Positions 1-8,421 of a DNA stretch of 64,000 bases are shown here, piece by piece. The stretch spans positions 4,951,001-5,015,000 of the forward strand of contig NZ_JAPENW010000001.1 of NCBI RefSeq assembly GCF_026341855.1, read 5' to 3'. Positions within the stretch are counted from its first letter, which is position 1. Each line of letters starts with the position of its first letter. The notes under the pieces are model-generated. The model saw only the letters and a list, made by a program, of their open reading frames with translations. It was not told where the DNA came from and made no database searches. Source of the DNA: Streptomyces sp. NBC_00568. Its GTDB lineage: Bacteria > Actinomycetota > Actinomycetes > Streptomycetales > Streptomycetaceae. Position numbers and translations under genes: made by a program.

Positions 1-59
1 GCCGTCGTAGCGCAACAGCGTTCAAGACGCCGCGCCGGGCGGCGGCCGAGACTGCCCCC

Positions 60-1040
60 ATGACTGCACGCGGCTGGTTCCTGTTCTCCCTGATGGGAGT
101 GGTCTGGGGCATCCCCTACCTGATGATCAAAGTGGCGGTGGACGAGCTGTCCCCGTCGGTGGTGGTGTTCACGCGCTGTCTGATCGGCGCCGCGCTGCTG
201 CTGCCCTTCGCGATCCGTCAGGGCGGCCTGACCCGGACCGTACGGGCCCACTGGCGCCCGATGCTGGCCTTCGCGTGCATCGAGATCATGGTCCCCTGGT
301 GGACCCTGACGGACGCCGAACGCCATCTGTCCAGCTCCACCGCGGGCCTGCTGATCGCCGGGGTGCCGATCATCGGCGTGGCCGCGGCCCGGCTCTTCGG
401 CGACACGGAACGACTCGGCACCCGCCGTGTCGCGGGCCTCGCCCTCGGCCTGAGCGGTGTCGCCGTCCTCACGGCCCCGCATCTGACCGGCGGCGACGCC
501 CGGTCGCTCGTCGAGGTGCTGCTCACGGTCGTCGGCTACGCCACCGCGCCGGTCATCGCCGCCCGCCACCTCAAGGACGTGCCGTCACTCCACCTCACGG
601 CCCCCTGCCTGGCCCTGGCGGCGCTGGTCTACGCCCCCGCGGCGGTCGTCACCCGGCCGGACGCGATCCCTTCCGGACAGGTCCTGGCCGCCCTCGCGGG
701 CCTGGGCGTCGTCTGCACGGCCGTCGCCTTCGTGGCCTTCCTGGAACTGATCAAGGAAGCGGGCCCGACCCGGGCGACGGTCATCACCTACGTCAACCCG
801 GCGGTCGCGGTCGCCGCGGGCGCGGTGTTCCTGGACGAACGCCTGACCGCCGGCATCCTCGCCGCCTTCGCCCTCATCCTGGCGGGCTCGGTACTGGCCA
901 CGGCGACGGCCGGTCCTCGGCGGCGCCCCCGCCCGGTACCATGGTCGACACGGCAGACGAGCCGGGCGGACGGCCGCGTGGAGGTTCTTGTGGACCTTCC
1001 CGAGGAACGTCCGGGCTCCACAGGGCAGGGTGGTGGCTAA
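60..1040 (+). CDS. EamA/DMT family transporter
   Basis: Predicted ten-helix drug/metabolite transporter of the cytoplasmic membrane; substrate unknown. The 326-residue product is hydrophobic throughout and shows two EamA-type halves, about residues 5-140 and 150-285. The second half ends in the typical NPAVAVAAGAVFLDERLT segment. The ATG at 60 gives the family's usual N-terminus but has no strong ribosome binding site. The odd part is the tail: from about codon 298 the frame runs through the 5' end of rnpB on the same strand and stops at a TAA inside it. The last 30 or so residues are therefore basic, of low complexity and unlike the family. They are probably a read-out of RNase P RNA sequence rather than a selected domain. 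Confidence 0.85.
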   Translation: MTARGWFLFSLMGVVWGIPYLMIKVAVDELSPSVVVFTRCLIGAALLLPFAIRQGGLTRTVRAHWRPMLAFACIEIMVPWWTLTDAERHLSSSTAGLLIAGVPIIGVAAARLFGDTERLGTRRVAGLALGLSGVAVLTAPHLTGGDARSLVEVLLTVVGYATAPVIAARHLKDVPSLHLTAPCLALAALVYAPAAVVTRPDAIPSGQVLAALAGLGVVCTAVAFVAFLELIKEAGPTRATVITYVNPAVAVAAGAVFLDERLTAGILAAFALILAGSVLATATAGPRRRPRPVPWSTRQTSRADGRVEVLVDLPEERPGSTGQGGG

Positions 1041-1373
1041 CGGCCACCCGGGGTGACCCGCGGGACAGTGCCACAGAAAGTAGACCGCCGAGAACTCCGG
1101 TTCCCGGTAAGGGTGAAACGGTGGTGTAAGAGACCACCAGCGCCTGAGGCGACTCAGGCGGCTAGGTAAACCCCACCCGGAGCAAGGTCAAGAGGGGCCG
1201 CTTTCTCGGAAGAGAAGGTGGCCCTGCGCGGACGTTCGAGGGCTGCCCGCCCGAGTCCGCGGGTAGACCGCACGAGGCCGGCGGCAACGCCGGCCCTAGA
1301 TGGATGGCCGTCTCCCCGGCCGCCGCGAGGCGACCGGGCGACAGAACCCGGCGTACAGCCCGACTCGTCTGCC
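952..1373 (+). ncRNA. rnpB: RNase P RNA (type A)
   Basis: Catalytic RNA that matures tRNA 5' ends. The ends pair perfectly as P1: GGCAGACGAG at 952-961 with CTCGTCTGCC at 1364-1373. Between them lie the universal core blocks in order: GAGGAACGTCCGGGCTCC near 1000, GGACAGTGCCACAGAAA near 1065, GGTAAGGGTGAAACGGTGG near 1105, the GAGCAAGGTCAAGAGG block near 1180, and the closing ACAGAACCCGGCGTACAG near 1340. Size (about 420 nt) and order fit the actinobacterial type A form. Long reading frames crossing this region on both strands are shadows. Its promoter must lie inside the upstream transporter gene; TACCAT at 937-942 is a possible -10 element. Confidence 0.95.
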
Positions 1374-1377
1374 ATCA

Positions 1378-1413
1378 GGGCTCCGACCCGGTCCTACGAC
1401 CTGGCCGGAGCCC
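1378..1413 (+). terminator. Candidate rnpB terminator hairpin
   Basis: GGGCTCCG at 1378-1385 pairs with CGGAGCCC at 1406-1413, five bases after the mature end of RNase P RNA and before the convergent gene that ends at 1459. There is no U tract, as is common in Streptomyces. It could serve both directions. Confidence 0.5.
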
Positions 1414-1458
1414 TTCGGCATGTCCGGGAGCGCCGGGTGCCCTCGGGTTCCCGCAAGC

Positions 1459-2853
1459 TCAGTTCGTGACCGTGAACCAGGTGGCGCGGGACTTCTTCCA
1501 CTCCGCGCGGGTGAGGTCCTTGGCCTCGGTGCCGTCGCCGTACAGGTCGGCGGAACCGTCGTCGGTGATCAGCTGGGCGCGGGCGCCGGACACCGTGAGG
1601 TCGGGGACGTCGACGATCGCCTCCCAGCCGCCGGGGTCCGAGGTGGGCAGGTCGAGGCGCTTGACCGGGGCGTGCCCCGCGACGCCGTCCCAGGAGTACA
1701 GGGCGTACGGGTCGGAGTTGTCGTCGGCGGCCCAGGAGCCGGCCACGATCAGGTACTGGTTCGACGCGTTCTTGCGGATGTCGCGGATCGCCAGGCCACC
1801 GAGGTCGAGTTCGACCGGCGTGCCGAAGGCGGCCGAGGTGCCGCTGCTCAGCACCTTGTCGAAGTTGGTGACCGGCACGATCAGAGCCTTGCCGCCGGGC
1901 ACCGCGGGGGCGAGCGGCGCGCGGAACCCGAGGTAGGCCGTGGTCGTCGAGCCCGGCGCGAACTCCAGGCCCTCCACGTTGAACCCGTCGATCTGCTTGG
2001 GCACCTGCCCGTCCTCGGTGCCCGCCGCGAAGCCGTAGCGGTCGCCGTTCGCCTCGTCCCAGGCGACGAGATCGTCCCGCAGCTTCTTGTACGAACGGCC
2101 GTACGTCAGGGCGGTCGAGGCGCCGGAGCCGGTCACCGTGGTGGTGAAGACCGTGTTGCGGTCCGCCTTGTACTCGCCGTCCTTGTTGTTGCCGAGCGAA
2201 CCCGTCCAGTAGACGGTGTCGCCGACACGGGTGGCGGCCTCGATGTCGATCTCCTTGGAGACGCCTGCCTTGGAGCCGAAGTCCCAGCTCTTGACCGGCG
2301 CGCCGGACGTCGAACGGTCGTACAGACGCAGGGTGTTGGACTCGTCGTCCGCGACGACCGTGTAGCCGCCGCCCACGTCGACGGCCGCCGAGGCGTCGCT
2401 GGAACCGGTGAAGTACCGGCTGTCGGAGGCCAGTTGGACGGCGGCCGACGCGGCGTAGTGCAGCGTCTTCGTGGCCGTCTGGCCGTCGACCCCGGTCACC
2501 TTCACGGTGAGGTCGGTGTAGCCCCGGCCGCGCGCGGCGACGGCGACCTTCCGGGTGGCGCCCGTGCCGGTGACGGTCACGTCGCCCGTGGTCGCCACCG
2601 CTGTCTTGCTGCTCTTGGTGACCGTGACGGTGAGCGCGCCGGCGTCGGCCCCGCTCTGCGCGACGGTCACGTTCACGGCCGGATCGGCGGTCGCGCCCAC
2701 CGCGCCCGACAGATACGTGGCCGACAGCGAAAGGCTCGGCGTGCCGTAACTCGCCGCGTGTGCCTGGCTTCCCAGGCCCAGAGCCGCCAGGGTCAGCACG
2801 CCGGTGAGCATGGCTGCCGTCCTGCGGCCGGTGGGGAAAACGTAGTCCTGCAC
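1459..2853 (-). CDS. Secreted DUF3616-like protein
   Basis: Probable exported protein of 464 residues, function unknown. The chosen GTG start at 2853 is preceded by AAAGG and begins a clean Sec signal peptide, basic VQDYVFPTGRRTAAM then a hydrophobic core ending SQAHA-ASYG. Residues about 30-145 form a beta-rich Ig-like segment. The rest (VADDESNTLRLYD, EIDIEAATRVGDTVYWTGSLG, FNVEGLEFAPG) resembles DUF3616 proteins, which are predicted beta-propellers. The frame remains open upstream to 3150, but that part reads as low-complexity Arg/Pro sequence and overlaps the next gene, so it was excluded. It lies convergent with rnpB. Family assignment comes from memory of motifs; the secretion signal is direct. 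Confidence 0.8.
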   Translation of the reverse strand: MQDYVFPTGRRTAAMLTGVLTLAALGLGSQAHAASYGTPSLSLSATYLSGAVGATADPAVNVTVAQSGADAGALTVTVTKSSKTAVATTGDVTVTGTGATRKVAVAARGRGYTDLTVKVTGVDGQTATKTLHYAASAAVQLASDSRYFTGSSDASAAVDVGGGYTVVADDESNTLRLYDRSTSGAPVKSWDFGSKAGVSKEIDIEAATRVGDTVYWTGSLGNNKDGEYKADRNTVFTTTVTGSGASTALTYGRSYKKLRDDLVAWDEANGDRYGFAAGTEDGQVPKQIDGFNVEGLEFAPGSTTTAYLGFRAPLAPAVPGGKALIVPVTNFDKVLSSGTSAAFGTPVELDLGGLAIRDIRKNASNQYLIVAGSWAADDNSDPYALYSWDGVAGHAPVKRLDLPTSDPGGWEAIVDVPDLTVSGARAQLITDDGSADLYGDGTEAKDLTRAEWKKSRATWFTVTN

Positions 2854-2996
2854 GGGGACCCTTTCGTCGGCTCTGCGTCGACGAGAAGGCTGAGCCGCGC
2901 CCGCCAACTCCAGGCCGCGAGGACACGTCCGCGGGGTGAACACTTCCGGTCGCCGCAGCCATGTTCGGGACCGGGGCCGTGGAGTCCCTTGCCTGG

Positions 2997-3467
2997 TCAG
3001 GTCGTTGGCGCCGTGCCGAGTGGGCGTTCGGCGACGGGCGCCGGGCCGAGCGAGCGGTCGGCCACGGACGTGAGGTGGGCCGTGAAGGCCTCGCGCGCGT
3101 CCGGCGCGAGGGTGCGCAGCGCCACCATCGCGGTGATCACGACATCGCACAGTTCCGCGCGGACGTCGTCCCAGGTGTGGCTCACGCCCTTGCGCGGGTT
3201 CTGGCCCGTCGCGCCGATCACCGCCTGCGCGACCTCGCCCACCTCCTCCGACAGCTTCAGCACGCGCAGCAGCAGGCCCTCCCGGCCGCGGTGCGGCTGG
3301 TTGGCGTCCAGCCAGGTGTGCAGTCCCTCGATCGTGTCCCAGACATCGTGACCGGGGGCCTTCGCGCCCGCGCCGACGGCGTTGTGCCCGGCAGGCTCGG
3401 CGGGCGCGCGCACCGCTCTGTCGGCGCCGGTGTGCCCGGCCGGATCGTGTGCGGTGTCGTCAGCCAT
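2997..3467 (-). CDS. MazG-like family protein
   Basis: Small all-alpha nucleotide pyrophosphohydrolase-like protein of 156 residues. Residues about 40-130 carry the MazG-type helices with an acidic cluster, LKLSEEVGEVAQAVIG and DDVRAELCDVVITAMVAL. The EExxE and ExxD pattern is the Mg2+-binding signature of the family, so hydrolysis of non-canonical NTPs is the likely reaction. The first 38 residues (repeated Ala/Gly/His) and the last 20 look disordered. The ATG at 3467 is preceded by GGGAGG. It may be transcribed with the DUF3616-like gene downstream (144-bp gap) and follows the DoxX gene on the same strand with a 35-bp gap. Confidence 0.85.
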   Translation of the reverse strand: MADDTAHDPAGHTGADRAVRAPAEPAGHNAVGAGAKAPGHDVWDTIEGLHTWLDANQPHRGREGLLLRVLKLSEEVGEVAQAVIGATGQNPRKGVSHTWDDVRAELCDVVITAMVALRTLAPDAREAFTAHLTSVADRSLGPAPVAERPLGTAPTT

Positions 3468-3502
3468 GGACCGAGCCTCCCCAGCCGGCGGAGGGCCGAC
3501 TC

Positions 3503-4048
3503 CTACTCGTCGAACAGGGCCTCCTGCTCGCCCTCCCGCGCCTTGCGCACCCGGTTGTTCCGGACGCCCACGACGACCGCCGTGACCGCCGCCGTGGTGC
3601 CGAGCGCGATCGGCACCATCCAGCCGCGGTTCACCGCGTGGCCCATCAGATGGTCGAGGGACAGCCGGCCGGGACCGGTCACCGCGAGGCCCGCCGCCGC
3701 CAGACCGAGGGACGCCGTGTACTCGTAACCACCGCTCTGCGCGAAGAACCCGTTCGGTACGTGCACGGCCGCCGCGCCCGCCATCGCACCGGCCGCCGCG
3801 GCGCCCGCCGCGGGCGTGGCGAGGCCCAGCGCCAGCAGGGTGCCACCGCCCGCCTCCGCGAGGCCCGCCGCCGTGGCGCTCGTCCTCCCGGGCGCATAGC
3901 CCATGGCCTCCATGGCGGCTCCGGTGCCCTCGATGCCGCCTCCGCCGAACCAGCCGAACAGCTTCTGCGCTCCGTGCGCGGCCAGCACGCCGCCCGTGCT
4001 CAGACGGAGCAGCAGCAGTCCCAGATCACGCCGGTCGATACAGGTCAC
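3503..4048 (-). CDS. DoxX family membrane protein
   Basis: Four-helix membrane protein of 181 residues, DoxX/DoxD family. The start is the GTG at 4048 with GGGAG upstream; the open frame continues to 4363 but covers the neighbouring divergent gene, so it was trimmed. Family marks are LLLLRLSTGGVLAAHGAQKL near the N-terminus, the glycine-rich FGWFGGGGIEGT loop and a central hydrophobic Ala/Gly region. A fifth hydrophobic segment near residue 145 (PIALGTTAAVTAVVVGV) is followed by a charged tail EGEQEALFDE. DoxX proteins are often tied to redox or envelope stress; the precise role here is unknown. Confidence 0.88.
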   Translation of the reverse strand: MTCIDRRDLGLLLLRLSTGGVLAAHGAQKLFGWFGGGGIEGTGAAMEAMGYAPGRTSATAAGLAEAGGGTLLALGLATPAAGAAAAGAMAGAAAVHVPNGFFAQSGGYEYTASLGLAAAGLAVTGPGRLSLDHLMGHAVNRGWMVPIALGTTAAVTAVVVGVRNNRVRKAREGEQEALFDE

Positions 4049-4180
4049 GGTGACTCCCAGTGCAGACAGCGGCAACGGTTCCCTCCCGGGTCTCCACCGT
4101 CGCACCGAACGGACGGGTCCGGTGCACCCGCGCCGCCGTTCGGGTGGCGGGTGCGGGGGACCGGTGTGAGTCTGGCTCCC

Positions 4181-4507
4181 ATGACGATTCAGGTAGCGAA
4201 ACTCAGCGACCCGGCCGTCCGGGCCTTCGTCACCGCGGTGAACGCCCATGACCGGGATGCCTTCGAGGCGCTTCTCGCGCCCTCCGCCACCATGTCGGAC
4301 GACGGCTCCGACCGTGACCTCGACGACTGGACCGACCGGGAGATCTTCTCCTCCCGCGGCCACATGGAGGTCGACAACGAGTCCGACGGCGGGCGTTCCC
4401 TCCTCGTGCGGTACCGCAACGACACCTGGGGCGAGATGAAGACGAAGTGGAGCTTCACCGTCGACGACGGCGGCCGGATCAGCCGCTTCGAGACCGGCCA
4501 GGCGTAG
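4181..4507 (+). CDS. NTF2-like (SnoaL-type) protein
   Basis: Small cytoplasmic cone-fold protein of 108 residues, divergent from the DoxX gene. The pattern FVTAVNAHDRDAFEALLAPSATMSDDG, then a middle strand RGHMEVDNESDGGRSLLVRY and the closing KWSFTVDDGGRISRFETGQA is typical of nuclear-transport-factor-2-like proteins that bind small ligands or act as isomerases/hydrolases. No catalytic residues can be named. The ATG at 4181 gives the family N-terminus; the ribosome binding site is weak. The longer in-frame ORF from 3449 is an antisense shadow of DoxX. Confidence 0.82.
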   Translation: MTIQVAKLSDPAVRAFVTAVNAHDRDAFEALLAPSATMSDDGSDRDLDDWTDREIFSSRGHMEVDNESDGGRSLLVRYRNDTWGEMKTKWSFTVDDGGRISRFETGQA

Positions 4508-4638
4508 CCGCCCGTCGGCGGTTCGACGGTTCGGCGGCGAGCCGGCGAGGTTCGAGACCGAGTCGCGAGGCGTGACCGCCAGGTCCCGGCCCCGCGGTCT
4601 TGCCTTCGCGCGCGCTCCAACTCCTAGGGTGCGCGGGC

Positions 4639-5631
4639 ATGGAGAGCTTCGGGAACAGGACCCTGGGAAACAGCGGGATCGACGTCAGCGCCCTCGGCTT
4701 CGGCTGCTGGGCCATCGGCGGTGAGTGGTCGGCGCCGGACGGGCAGCCGCTGGGCTGGGGCAAGGTCGACGACGAGGAGTCCGTACGGGCCGTCCGGCGC
4801 GCCCTCGACCTCGGCGTGACGTTCTTCGACACGGCGGACGCTTACGGCGCCGGGCACAGCGAGCGCGTACTCGCGCGGGCGCTCGGCAAGCGGCGGGCCG
4901 ATGTCGTCGTCGCCACCAAGTGGGGCAATGTCATCGACGAGGAACGGCGGCTGCTCACCGGCAGCGACGACTCCCCGGCGTACGCCCGCCGCGCGCTCAC
5001 CGCCTCGCTGCGGCGCCTGGACACCGACTGGGTCGACCTCTACCAGCTGCACCTCTCAGACGCGGACCCGGAGCGCGCCGCCGAACTCCGCGACACCTGC
5101 GAGGAGTTCGTACGGGAGGGGCTGATCCGGGCGTACGCGTGGAGCACTGACGACCCCGCACGGGCGGCGGTCTTCGCGGCGGGCGAGCACTGCGCGGCGG
5201 TGCAGCACCGGCTGAACATCCTGCAGGACGCGCCCGAACTCGTCGCCCTCTGCGAGGAGTCGGGGCTCGCGAGCGTCAACCGCTCCCCGCTGGCCATGGG
5301 GTTGCTGACCGGCGGGCACGCGGCGGGACGTGCCCTCGAAGCGGGGGACATCCGCAACGCGCCGCCCGCCTGGCTGCAGGGCTTCACCACGGAGGGCGGC
5401 GCCGACCCGGAGTGGCTCGCCCGGGTGGAGGCCCTCAAGGAGATCCTGACCAGCGGCGGACGCACCCTGGCGCAGGGCGCCCTCGCCTGGCTGTGGGCCC
5501 GCAGCCCGCGCACCGTGCCGATCCCGGGCTTCCGCTCGGTCGCCCAGGCCGAGGAGAACGCGGGCGCGATCGCCAAGGGGCCGCTCACCGCGGCGCAGTT
5601 GACCGAGGTCGACGGCGTGCTCGGACGGTGA
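4639..5631 (+). CDS. Aldo/keto reductase
   Basis: NADPH-dependent oxidoreductase with a TIM-barrel fold, 330 residues. The catalytic set is visible: Asp and Tyr in FFDTADAYGAGHSE, Lys in VVATKWGN, His in LYQLHLSD. The C-terminal cofactor segment is PRTVPIPGFRSVAQAEENAG. The start at ATG 4639 (MESFGNRTLGNSGIDVSALG) matches the family; thirteen extra upstream codons in the open frame were left out. The substrate cannot be told. It stands alone, with a short GC-rich gap before the convergent ABC operon. Confidence 0.92.
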   Translation: MESFGNRTLGNSGIDVSALGFGCWAIGGEWSAPDGQPLGWGKVDDEESVRAVRRALDLGVTFFDTADAYGAGHSERVLARALGKRRADVVVATKWGNVIDEERRLLTGSDDSPAYARRALTASLRRLDTDWVDLYQLHLSDADPERAAELRDTCEEFVREGLIRAYAWSTDDPARAAVFAAGEHCAAVQHRLNILQDAPELVALCEESGLASVNRSPLAMGLLTGGHAAGRALEAGDIRNAPPAWLQGFTTEGGADPEWLARVEALKEILTSGGRTLAQGALAWLWARSPRTVPIPGFRSVAQAEENAGAIAKGPLTAAQLTEVDGVLGR

Positions 5632-5673
5632 GCGGCCCGGGACGCGCGCGTGGACGCGTGCGGGGCGAGAACG

Positions 5674-5709
5674 GATGCGCGAACCGATGCGCGAACCGGG
5701 GCGCGAACG
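5674..5709. repeat. Three 12-bp tandem units
   Basis: GATGCGCGAACC occurs twice head to tail (5674-5685, 5686-5697), then a degenerate third unit GGGGCGCGAACG. It fills the 99-bp gap between convergent genes. No role is evident. Confidence 0.6.
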
Positions 5710-5730
5710 GGGAACGGGGCCGCCGTGGGG

Positions 5731-6498
5731 TCAGTAGCCCTGAGCGGCGCCGTACTGCTGCTGCGCGTACTGCTGCCGCCCGGACAGGTGGTCCGCCTGC
5801 TGAGGGGCGGCACGGCGGGCGCCGCCCTGCTCGGTCAGGGTGATCAGCCCGGCCTTGATGGTCGCGAGGCGCGGTGCGCGGCGGGCGATGGACGAGTCGT
5901 GGGTGACCATGATGAAGGTCAGCCCGTACTCGTGCCACAGCCCTTCGAGCAGGCCCATGATGTCGTCGCGGGTGCCTTCGTCGAGGTTGCCGGTGGGCTC
6001 GTCCGCGAGCAGCACCTTCGGCTTCTTGACCAGCGCCCGGGCGATGGCGACCCGCTGCTGCTGACCGCCGGACAGCTCGGTCGGGACGTGCGTGAGCCGT
6101 TCGCCGAGGCCCACCGAGCGGAGGGCTTCGGCGGCCCGCTCGCGCCGCTCGGCGGGCTTGACGCCGAGCGGGACGAGGGCGGTCTCGACGTTCTCCTGCG
6201 CGGTCAGCGTGGGGATGAGGTTGAACGACTGGAAGATGATGCCGATCTTCTCGGCCCGCAGCCGGGTCAGCTTGGCCTCGCTGATGGAGGCGAGGTCCAC
6301 GCCGTCCAGCTCGACGCTGCCGGAGGTCGGCCGGTCGAGTCCGCCGATCATCTGGAGCAGCGTCGACTTGCCGCCGCCGGTGGGGCCCTGGATGACGAGC
6401 TGGTCGCCGTCCTCGATGGCGAGGTCGACGCCGCGCAGCGCCTCGACCGTCTCCTTGCCCCGCGTGTAGCGCTTGGTGACGCCGGTGAGCTTGTACAT
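5731..6498 (-). CDS. ABC transporter ATP-binding protein (MacB/LolD type)
   Basis: ATPase subunit of an FtsX/MacB-type exporter, 255 residues. Walker A is GPTGGGKST (about residue 38), the Q-loop lies in IFQSFNLIP, the signature is LSGGQQQR, Walker B is VLLADEPTGNLD and the switch His is in MVTHD. All are intact. The ATG at 6498 has GGAG eight bases upstream. The C-terminal 35 residues are Gln/Tyr-rich (QQYAQQQYGAAQGY) and look disordered, which is unusual for the family. It lies 92 bp downstream of the permease and is presumably one transcript. These ATPases drive conformational work on envelope substrates rather than import; the cargo is unknown. Confidence 0.93.
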   Translation of the reverse strand: MYKLTGVTKRYTRGKETVEALRGVDLAIEDGDQLVIQGPTGGGKSTLLQMIGGLDRPTSGSVELDGVDLASISEAKLTRLRAEKIGIIFQSFNLIPTLTAQENVETALVPLGVKPAERRERAAEALRSVGLGERLTHVPTELSGGQQQRVAIARALVKKPKVLLADEPTGNLDEGTRDDIMGLLEGLWHEYGLTFIMVTHDSSIARRAPRLATIKAGLITLTEQGGARRAAPQQADHLSGRQQYAQQQYGAAQGY

Positions 6499-6590
6499 GA
6501 GGTTTCTCCGAGGATGAAGGGGGTGGGGCGCCGCGGCCCGGGGGGAGCGGACACGGCGCCCCGGCTCAAGGGGTGTGGCCCGGGGGCGGG

Positions 6591-8060
6591 TTACGAGACG
6601 CTGCGGAGCGCGTCGGCCGGACGCATCCGGGAGGCACGCCAGCCGCCCATGGCGCCGGCGATCAGACCGCCCGTGATGGCCAGGCCCGCGGCGAGCGCGA
6701 TGGTGGTCACCGAGACCGGCGCGGTGAGCGCGATGTCGATGGTGTTCTTGGCCGCGGAGGCCGCCTGGCCGCCGGGACCGCCACCGCCGGGACCGCCGCC
6801 CATGCCGCCACCGCCGCCGGTGGAGCCGAGCTCCGCCGTCAGCTTCGGGCTGATCGCGGTGACGGCGTAGGCCGCGCCGAGACCGAGGGCGATGCCGAGC
6901 GCGCCGCCGAGCAGGCCGTTGACGATGGACTCGCCGACGACCTGGCGGGTGACCTTGCGGGACGGCCAGCCGAGCGCCTTGAGGGTGCCGAACTCGCGCA
7001 CCCGGCGGGAGACGGCGGAGGAGGTGAGCAGCGCCGCGACCAGGAACGCGGCGACGAGGACCGCGACGGAGAGCCACTTGCCGACGCTCGTCGCGAGGTT
7101 CGAGGCGGTGGACAGCGAGCCGGAGACGGTGTCCGCGAGGTCGGCGGAGGTGGTGACGGTCGTCCCGGAGATGTTCTTCTGGATGGCCGCCTTGACCGTG
7201 TCGATCTGCTTGGAGTCGGTCGCCTTGACGTAGATCGTGGTGACCTTGTTCTTCGCGTCGCCGAGCGTCTGGGCCTGCTTCAGCGGCAGGTAGACGTCGG
7301 TGGCCGACTCGCTGCTGTCGGGCGTCGCGATGCCGATGACCGTGTACTTCGTGCCGGAGATCTTGAAGGTCTCGCCGACCTTGTACTTGTTCTCCTTGGC
7401 GTACGACTTGCTGAGCACCGCGACCTTCGCGCCGGTCTGCGCGGCCGTGAACGTCCTGCCTGTGGTGATCTTCGAGGTGGCCAGCGGGCCGAGGTCCTGG
7501 TGGGCCACGTCGACGCCCGCGACGGAGTAGGAGTTCACGTCGAAGGAGGCGCCGCCGCCCTGCACCTGCGGCGCACCCGTGCTGCCGCCGTTCTGGCCGC
7601 CGGGGCCGCCCTGCTGGCCGGAGCCCGAGGTGGAGGACTTCGCCTTGCCCTGGGTGAAGGAGCCGTCGACCTTGGTGACGTTCAGGCTGAGCGCGCCCAC
7701 CGCGCTCGACACGCCCTGCTGTGCCGCGACCTCGGTGACGAGCGAGGACTTCAGGGACTGCCCGCCCTGGGTCATCACGCGGTCCGAGCTCTGGGTCTTG
7801 CTGCTGTCCGACTTGGCGTCGAAGTCGAACTTCGGCCGTCCGGAGGAGTTGCCCGTCGGTGCCGTCTGGGCCTTGGTGACCGTCATGTCGGTGCCGAGCC
7901 CGTACAGCGACTTCAGGACCTTGTCCTGTGCCTGCTGCATGCCGGCCGACACCGAGCTGACGGTGATGACCAGCGCGATACCGAGCGCCAGACCCAGGGC
8001 GATCACCAGCGCCGCCTTCTTGCGCCGGCTCAGCTCACGCTTGAGATAGATGCCAAACAT
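6591..8060 (-). CDS. ABC transporter permease (FtsX/MacB type)
   Basis: Membrane subunit of 489 residues. An N-terminal helix (about residues 17-40) is followed by a long extracytoplasmic MacB-type domain (about 45-290, rich in Ser/Gln/Gly), then three C-terminal helices of the FtsX domain (VAVLVAAFLVAALLTSSAVS, the GGALGIALGLGAAYA region and TIALAAGLAITGGLIAGA). A glycine-rich loop GGGGGMGGGPGGGGPGG sits before the last helix. It ends DALRSVS, as in the family. The ATG at 8060 has GAGGAA six bases upstream, and that site sits in a strong inverted repeat (8068-8125) that could control translation. Confidence 0.92.
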   Translation of the reverse strand: MFGIYLKRELSRRKKAALVIALGLALGIALVITVSSVSAGMQQAQDKVLKSLYGLGTDMTVTKAQTAPTGNSSGRPKFDFDAKSDSSKTQSSDRVMTQGGQSLKSSLVTEVAAQQGVSSAVGALSLNVTKVDGSFTQGKAKSSTSGSGQQGGPGGQNGGSTGAPQVQGGGASFDVNSYSVAGVDVAHQDLGPLATSKITTGRTFTAAQTGAKVAVLSKSYAKENKYKVGETFKISGTKYTVIGIATPDSSESATDVYLPLKQAQTLGDAKNKVTTIYVKATDSKQIDTVKAAIQKNISGTTVTTSADLADTVSGSLSTASNLATSVGKWLSVAVLVAAFLVAALLTSSAVSRRVREFGTLKALGWPSRKVTRQVVGESIVNGLLGGALGIALGLGAAYAVTAISPKLTAELGSTGGGGGMGGGPGGGGPGGQAASAAKNTIDIALTAPVSVTTIALAAGLAITGGLIAGAMGGWRASRMRPADALRSVS

Positions 8061-8067
8061 CCCGTTC

Positions 8068-8125
8068 CTCAAAGGTTCTTGGCGCCCCTGTGGGCGCGGC
8101 CACAAGCTATGAAGGAACCTTTGAG
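8068..8125 (-). promoter_or_regulatory. Nested hairpin covering the permease RBS
   Basis: CTCAAAGGTTC (8068-8078) and GAACCTTTGAG (8115-8125) form a perfect 11-bp inverted repeat. Inside it GCGCCC (8082-8087) and GGGCGC (8092-8097) form a second perfect stem with a 4-base loop. Read on the minus strand, the proximal arm ends in the GAG of the permease ribosome binding site. The element can be a mRNA hairpin hiding the site or a DNA operator; the sequence alone does not decide. Confidence 0.55.
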
Positions 8126-8421
8126 CCGGGCTGAGTAAGAGATGTGTGAGGGCTGAGAATCCGGACGCCGGAATCAATATTGCGTCAGACAGCCCATTCC
8201 TAGGCTTTCAAGGGCTCACTGCCAGGAAACGCCTGTTGAGTGGCCCTCGGTGAAGACCGGCGGGCCCGTTCTCCGAGCGTCTCCCGGTGGGACGGTGGAG
8301 GGTGCGAAGGGGGCCGGGCCCGCCCCTTCGCGCGCTGCTTTGCCGCCGCTTGGGAATCGGCGTTCCTTCTCTTTATCACCCCGCTGTCGGGCGTCCCGGA
8401 CGGACTTTGTACGGTCCCGGG
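8126..8421. other. Divergent intergenic region
   Basis: 296 bp between the ABC permease leader and the carboxypeptidase gene. No gene is supported here; the frames that cross it are shadows. An AT-richer patch (AATATTG, 8175-8181) followed by TAGGCT at about 8203 may mark a rightward promoter, but its spacing is poor. Confidence 0.4.

Noticed and set aside
1300..3351. 683-residue plus-strand frame across rnpB and the DUF3616-like gene
   Set aside because: It crosses a structural RNA and lies antisense to a gene with signal peptide and known family; its sequence is Arg/Gly/Val low complexity, typical of high-GC shadows.
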